Assembly (NCBI GenBank): GCA_024763135.1
Contig: JANTGD010000100.1
Span: forward strand, 1-10,112
Source of the DNA: Thiotrichales bacterium
Lineage (GTDB): Bacteria > Pseudomonadota > Gammaproteobacteria > UWMA-0217
Direction of reading: 5' to 3'
Length of the DNA stretch: 10,112 bases
The notes under the pieces were generated by a model. It did no database searches, was not told where the DNA came from, and saw nothing but the letters and a program-made list of their open reading frames with translations. Shown in pieces: positions 6,825 to 10,112 of the stretch (within the stretch, counting starts at the first letter, position 1; each line of letters opens with the position of its first letter). Position numbers and translations under genes: made by a program.

Positions 6825-7127
6825 ATGGAGCTGACTCCCAGAGAAAAAGACAAGCTCTTACTGTTTACCGCCGCACTACTCGCCGAACGACGTAAAGAGC
6901 GGGGCTTAAAGCTAAACTACCCAGAAGCCGTTGCCTTCATCAGTGCCGCCATTCTGGAAGGCGCCCGAGAAGGCAAAAGTGTTGCGGAACTCATGGACTA
7001 TGGACGCACCCTGCTCACCGCAGAGGAAGTCATGGAGGGTATTCCAGAAATGCTACATGAAGTCCAGGTCGAAGCGACTTTTCCCGATGGCACTAAATTG
7101 GTTACTGTTCACAACCCTATTGTCTGA
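6825..7127 (+). CDS. ureA: UreA, urease gamma subunit
   Basis: UreA is the small gamma subunit of the (UreABC)3 urease, which hydrolyses urea to ammonia and carbamate in the cytoplasm; it is structural and holds no nickel ligands. The product has 100 residues, the standard length, beginning MELTPREKDKLLLFTAALLA. It contains LNYPEAVAFISAAILEGARE from residue 30, LMDYGRTLLTAEEVMEGIPE, and the canonical end TLF-type variant KLVTVHNPIV. I chose the ATG at 6825 because AGGAG at 6811-6815 is well spaced and the N-terminus then matches the family; the frame extends upstream only as a shadow of ureD. The ureB ATG follows 7 bp after the stop. Confidence 0.97.
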   Translation: MELTPREKDKLLLFTAALLAERRKERGLKLNYPEAVAFISAAILEGAREGKSVAELMDYGRTLLTAEEVMEGIPEMLHEVQVEATFPDGTKLVTVHNPIV

Positions 7128-7134
7128 GGCCCCT

Positions 7135-7446
7135 ATGACTCCAGGTGAAATCATCGTCAGCGATGGCAACATCGAACTCAACGCAGGGCGCAAAACCCTG
7201 AAACTGCAGGTCGCCAATACCGGAGACCGGCCGATCCAAGTCGGCTCGCACTATCATTTCTATGAAACCAATGATGCCTTGCAATTCGATCGCGCACCTA
7301 CCAAAGGCTTTCGACTGAATATTCCAGCAGGTACTGCGGTTCGCTTTGAACCAGGGCAGACTCGGGAGATCGAATTGGTCGCATACGCAGGTGCGCGCAC
7401 AATCTACGGCTTCAAAGGAAAAATTATGGGACCGCTCGGAGACTGA
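7135..7446 (+). CDS. ureB: UreB, urease beta subunit
   Basis: UreB is the beta subunit of urease and packs against UreC at the outer face of the trimer. The product has 103 residues, as expected for the separate bacterial subunit. It starts MTPGEIIVSDGNIELN and carries ANTGDRPIQVGSHYHFYETN (GSHYHF at 37-42), GFRLNIPAGTAVRFEPGQ, and the end YGFKGKIMGPLGD, all typical. I chose the ATG at 7135, 7 bp after the ureA stop, because it gives the conserved MTPGE start; TGAGG at 7125-7129 can act as ribosome binding site and overlaps the ureA stop, suggesting coupling. The upstream part of the frame is a shadow of ureA. ureC begins 5 bp after its stop. Confidence 0.97.
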   Translation: MTPGEIIVSDGNIELNAGRKTLKLQVANTGDRPIQVGSHYHFYETNDALQFDRAPTKGFRLNIPAGTAVRFEPGQTREIELVAYAGARTIYGFKGKIMGPLGD

Positions 7447-7451
7447 CGATT

Positions 7452-9155
7452 ATGGTAAAGATATCCAGACAGGCATACGCCGAAATGTACGGACCAACCA
7501 CCGGCGACCGAGTTCGCTTGGGAGATACCGAATTGTTCATAGAGGTCGAGAGAGACCATACGATTTATGGAGATGAAGTTAAATTCGGGGGCGGTAAGGT
7601 CATTCGCGATGGTATGGGCCAAAGTCAACGTGTTGCGGCTGAGGTGGTCGACACCGTCATCACCAACGCGCTGATTCTCGACTATTGGGGGATCGTTAAG
7701 GCCGATGTAGGGATAAAGAACGGACGCATCGCAGCAATCGGTAAGGCCGGTAACCCTGACGTACAACCGGGTGTGGACATTATTATCGGTCCCGGCACGG
7801 AAGCCATCGCAGGCGAAGGCCAAATTCTCACTGCCGGCGGCATTGACTCACATATCCATTTTATTTGCCCCCAGCAAGTCGAAGAAGCTTTGATGTCCGG
7901 CATTACGAGCATGCTCGGTGGCGGAACAGGACCAGCCACGGGCACCAATGCGACAACCTGTACCCCTGGGCCCTGGCATCTCCATCGAATGCTCCAGGCA
8001 TCCGAAGAACTACCTATGAATCTCGGATTTCTTGGTAAGGGCAATGCAAGCTTGCCCCAAGCCTTGACCGAACAGATCGAAGCCGGGGCGATTGGTTTAA
8101 AATTGCATGAAGACTGGGGCACGACACCCGCGGCCATCGACAATTGCCTGGATGTTGCAGAGGCGACCGATACCCAAGTTGCGATACACACCGACACACT
8201 GAACGAGTCGGGATTTGTAGAAGATTCTCTAGCCGCGATGCGCGGACGTACAATTCATACTTATCATACAGAAGGCGCGGGTGGCGGACATGCACCCGAT
8301 ATTATCAAAGCGGCCGGGGCACCCAATGTGCTGCCCTCCTCTACCAATCCCACACGGCCCTATACCGTTAATACCGCAGACGAACATCTGGACATGCTCA
8401 TGGTCTGTCATCACCTCGATCCGAATATTGCCGAGGACGTCGCTTTCGCCGAATCACGGATCCGTCGGGAGACCATCGCTGCTGAAGATATCCTGCATGA
8501 TCTGGGGGCATTCTCCATGATCGCTTCAGATTCCCAGGCGATGGGCCGCGTTGGTGAAGTGATTACCCGAACTTGGCAAACCGCCCACAAAATGAAAGTA
8601 CAACGCGGCAGCTTGGCCCCAGATCCCGCCACGCATGATAATTACCGCGTACGCCGCTATATCTCCAAATACACCATCAATCCTGCCATTACACATGGTA
8701 TCTCTCACGAAGTGGGATCGATCGAGGTCGGTAAACTGGCCGATCTGGTGCTATGGAAACCCGCATTCTTTGGTGTCAAACCCAGCATGATTATCAAGGG
8801 AGGTGCGATTGTCGCAGCTCCAATGGGTGATCCAAATGCGTCGATTCCCACCCCACAGCCCGTGCACTACCGCACTATGTTCGGGGCTCTGGGAGGTGCC
8901 CGCTCAGCAACCCGCATGACCTTTATGTCTCAGGCAGCCATCAAAGCGGGGCTTGCAGACCAACTTGGTCTGCAATCACTGATTGGTGAAGTCAAAGAGT
9001 GTCGCAACATCAGTAAGCGCTCCATGATCCTAAATGAATATCTACCAACCATCGACGTAGATCCGCAAACTTATGAAGTACGAGCCGATGGTCAACTTTT
9101 GGTGTGCGATCCAGCCGATGAATTGCCACTAACACAACGCTACTTTTTATTTTAA
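7452..9155 (+). CDS. ureC: UreC, urease alpha (catalytic) subunit
   Basis: UreC carries the dinuclear nickel site that converts urea and water to ammonia and carbamate. It is full length at 567 residues. Codon counting places the key residues at the classical Klebsiella numbers: H134 and H136 (DSHIHF), carbamylated K217 and H219 (GLKLHEDWG), H246 (AIHTDTLNE), H272 (HTYHTEGAGGGH), C319 and H320 on the mobile flap (MVCHHLDP), and D360 (IASDSQAMGR). Nothing is missing, so an active enzyme is expected. The N-terminus MVKISRQAYAEMYGPTTGDR and C-terminus LPLTQRYFLF are family-typical. GGAG at 7438-7441, overlapping the end of ureB, is the likely ribosome binding site. ureE follows after 11 bp. Confidence 0.99.
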   Translation: MVKISRQAYAEMYGPTTGDRVRLGDTELFIEVERDHTIYGDEVKFGGGKVIRDGMGQSQRVAAEVVDTVITNALILDYWGIVKADVGIKNGRIAAIGKAGNPDVQPGVDIIIGPGTEAIAGEGQILTAGGIDSHIHFICPQQVEEALMSGITSMLGGGTGPATGTNATTCTPGPWHLHRMLQASEELPMNLGFLGKGNASLPQALTEQIEAGAIGLKLHEDWGTTPAAIDNCLDVAEATDTQVAIHTDTLNESGFVEDSLAAMRGRTIHTYHTEGAGGGHAPDIIKAAGAPNVLPSSTNPTRPYTVNTADEHLDMLMVCHHLDPNIAEDVAFAESRIRRETIAAEDILHDLGAFSMIASDSQAMGRVGEVITRTWQTAHKMKVQRGSLAPDPATHDNYRVRRYISKYTINPAITHGISHEVGSIEVGKLADLVLWKPAFFGVKPSMIIKGGAIVAAPMGDPNASIPTPQPVHYRTMFGALGGARSATRMTFMSQAAIKAGLADQLGLQSLIGEVKECRNISKRSMILNEYLPTIDVDPQTYEVRADGQLLVCDPADELPLTQRYFLF

Positions 9156-9166
9156 AATTTTTCTTT

Positions 9167-9628
9167 ATGCTCAAGTTATTAGAAAAAAATATTACATGCC
9201 CGGAACCGGATGGCTATCTCACTCTACGCTTCGAACAACGCATTAAAAGTCGTCTGAAAGTCACCCTGGATGATGGACGCGAGGCAGGCATCTTCCTGGA
9301 GCGAGGTCAGATATTGAAAAACGGGGATTGTCTGCGCGCTGACAATGGCGAATGGATACAGGTATTGGCAGCACCCGAAACCGTAAGTACAGTACAGTGC
9401 GATGATCCCTTATTACTCGCACGAGCCTGTTACCATTTGGGGAACCGGCATGTACCACTGCAGATAACATCTACTTGGCTGAGATATCAGCATGACCATG
9501 TACTTGACGAACTGCTGCGCGGGCTGGGCCTGACCGTTGCAACAGAACAAGCGCCTTTTGAACCAGAACCAGGCGCTTATGGCGGTACCACCCATCGACA
9601 TACCCATACCGGCCATTCTCATCATTAG
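9167..9628 (+). CDS. ureE: UreE, urease nickel metallochaperone with histidine-rich tail
   Basis: UreE is the dimeric nickel chaperone that supplies Ni2+ through UreG to the UreDF-urease complex. The 153-residue protein has the N-terminal peptide-binding-like domain (FLERGQILKNGDCLRADNG) and the metal-binding domain with GNRHVPLQI, where H95 matches the conserved interface nickel ligand, then YQHDHVLDELLRGLGL. It ends in a nickel-binding tail, HRHTHTGHSHH, with six histidines in the last 11 residues. There is no real Shine-Dalgarno sequence: the 11-bp gap after ureC is AT-rich (aatttttcttt), so translation may depend on coupling to ureC. The stop codon TAG (9626-9628) is also the first three bases of a repeat end. 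ureF, which often follows ureE, is not adjacent; repeats occupy the rest of the window. Confidence 0.95.
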   Translation: MLKLLEKNITCPEPDGYLTLRFEQRIKSRLKVTLDDGREAGIFLERGQILKNGDCLRADNGEWIQVLAAPETVSTVQCDDPLLLARACYHLGNRHVPLQITSTWLRYQHDHVLDELLRGLGLTVATEQAPFEPEPGAYGGTTHRHTHTGHSHH

Positions 9629-9809
9629 GAACCTGTCCAGGAATTAGAGGAAGCTCTGATCAATTCGTAAAAAGGCATCTTGCGACGCAAAATCGTCCAC
9701 TGCTGCGTTGCGGATCTTAGCAATAGCCAGCTATTACGCGCAATCCGCGCCTTGAACCTAGATCCCGCAGTTGGATCACGAAAGTCCACGCAAGCCTTTG
9801 ACGGAATCA
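9626..9809. repeat. Palindromic repeat block after ureE with a C-type end
   Basis: The first 25 bases (taggaacctgtccaggaatt and onward) match the left end of element C at 1078-1102 with a few differences, then the body is unrelated to C. The body holds a palindrome ttgcgacgcaa at 9680-9690 and a larger hairpin, gcggat (9710-9715) with atccgc (9743-9748), enclosing aatagc (9722-9727) and gctatt (9730-9735). No matching right end is seen, so it may be a truncated element interrupted by the B copy that follows. The minus-strand open frame across this block spans several different repeats and has no recognisable domain, so I do not call it a gene. Confidence 0.5.
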
Positions 9810-9950
9810 AGGCTGTTGAAAAACTCTCAGGTGAGTGCGAGACAGGGCAAAATCTGGAGAAAAAGCGCAGTTTACACGCAGTCAATGAGCATTTTGAGCC
9901 ACAATTAACGCTGGATCGTGCCAGCTGAGAGTTTCTCAACAACCTGCTAG
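9810..9950 (+). repeat. Element B copy 2, direct repeat of 939-1080
   Basis: The 141-bp copy agrees with copy 1 in all but a handful of positions: a leading aggctg for aggttg, acaggg for acaagg, gtcaat for gtaaat, ccacaatt for ccagatttt, and tttctc for tttttc. It has the same orientation as copy 1 and keeps the right-hand CTAG (9947-9950) but lacks the left-hand one. The terminal inverted repeats are 9810-9830 and 9925-9945, now imperfect. The ccacaatt change breaks the inner arm of the palindrome that is intact in copy 1. Confidence 0.8.
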
Positions 9951-10007
9951 GCTGAACTGGACGATTTTTCACCACAATCCGCTCGCGCCAGAATTAATCT
10001 GAGCTTC
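9951..10007. other. Spacer with orphan fragment of an element A end
   Basis: This 57-bp stretch separates the second B copy from the second A copy. It contains aactggacgat at 9955-9965, identical to 11 bases of the right terminal repeat of element A (920-930) and in the same orientation, facing the atcgtccagtt of the A copy that begins at 10008. It could be a remnant of another A-type element. No gene is seen. Confidence 0.3.
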
Positions 10008-10112
10008 CTAGTACATCGTCCAGTTTAAAATGACGGACTCAGCGCTTTTGTGATGCTGCGCATCAAGGCGCAGTGCGCAGGCAATGGCCGCGTCCTTGGC
10101 AAGCACTGCAAC
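10008..10112 (-). repeat. Element A copy 2, inverted and cut by the window edge
   Basis: From 10008 the sequence repeats the 28-bp terminal repeat of element A (10008-10035) and then matches the reverse complement of the right part of copy 1 (about 832-910) with scattered substitutions and small indels, ending at gcactgcaac at the window edge. It is therefore an inverted second copy relative to 669-937. Read on the minus strand, an open frame runs through it and ends with VILNWTMY at the CTAG; copy 1 has one extra base in the corresponding place. The element continues beyond the window. Confidence 0.75.

Noticed and set aside
7404..8632. Long open frames on the minus strand opposite ureB and ureC
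   Set aside because: They are antisense shadows of strongly conserved urease genes with no recognisable product.
9625..9975. 116-codon minus-strand open frame after ureE
   Set aside because: It runs across a C-type end, a palindromic block, element B and a spacer, so it is a chance frame over a repeat mosaic with no protein family resemblance.

Overview
The window is most likely chromosomal DNA of a gammaproteobacterium. This is inferred from moderate base composition, the protein sequences, the urt-ure gene order, and MITE-like palindromic repeats with ends such as ttgttgaaaaactctcag. I cannot name a genus. All protein-coding genes are on the + strand and form one functional block, urea uptake followed by urea hydrolysis: 3' end of urtA (1-566), urtB (1308-3014), urtC (3018-4109), urtD (4106-4939), urtE (4942-5637), a small predicted membrane/secreted protein (5700-5900), ureD (5957-6799), ureA (6825-7127), ureB (7135-7446), ureC (7452-9155) and ureE (9167-9628).

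How the genes work together: UrtA binds urea in the periplasm, UrtB and UrtC form the membrane channel, and UrtD and UrtE are the ATPases. UreA, UreB and UreC form the nickel urease that releases ammonia. UreD and UreE are maturation factors (scaffold and nickel donor). UreC keeps every nickel-ligand and catalytic residue at exactly the Klebsiella numbering. urtB-urtE and ureD-ureE are tightly packed, with two start/stop overlaps (urtC/urtD, and possibly urtD/urtE), so co-transcription is likely. The partner chaperones ureF and ureG are not in the window; they may lie beyond its right edge.

The unusual part is the non-coding DNA on each side of urtB-ureE. Between urtA and urtB (567-1307) three inverted-repeat elements abut one another: A (669-937, perfect 28-bp terminal inverted repeats), B (934-1080, perfect 26-bp terminal inverted repeats) and C (1078-1242, imperfect 21-bp terminal inverted repeats). 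After ureE (9626-10112) the related set returns in mirrored order: a C-type end fused to a different palindromic body, a second B copy in direct orientation, and an inverted second A copy cut by the window edge. The repeats thus bracket about 8.9 kb containing urtBCDE-ureDABCE.

I found no new defence system, phage, CRISPR array or RNA gene. The leads worth following are the mirrored repeat bracket, the structured insert inside the transporter operon, the uncharacterised small histidine-containing protein between urtE and ureD, and the coincidence of the ureE stop codon with a repeat end.
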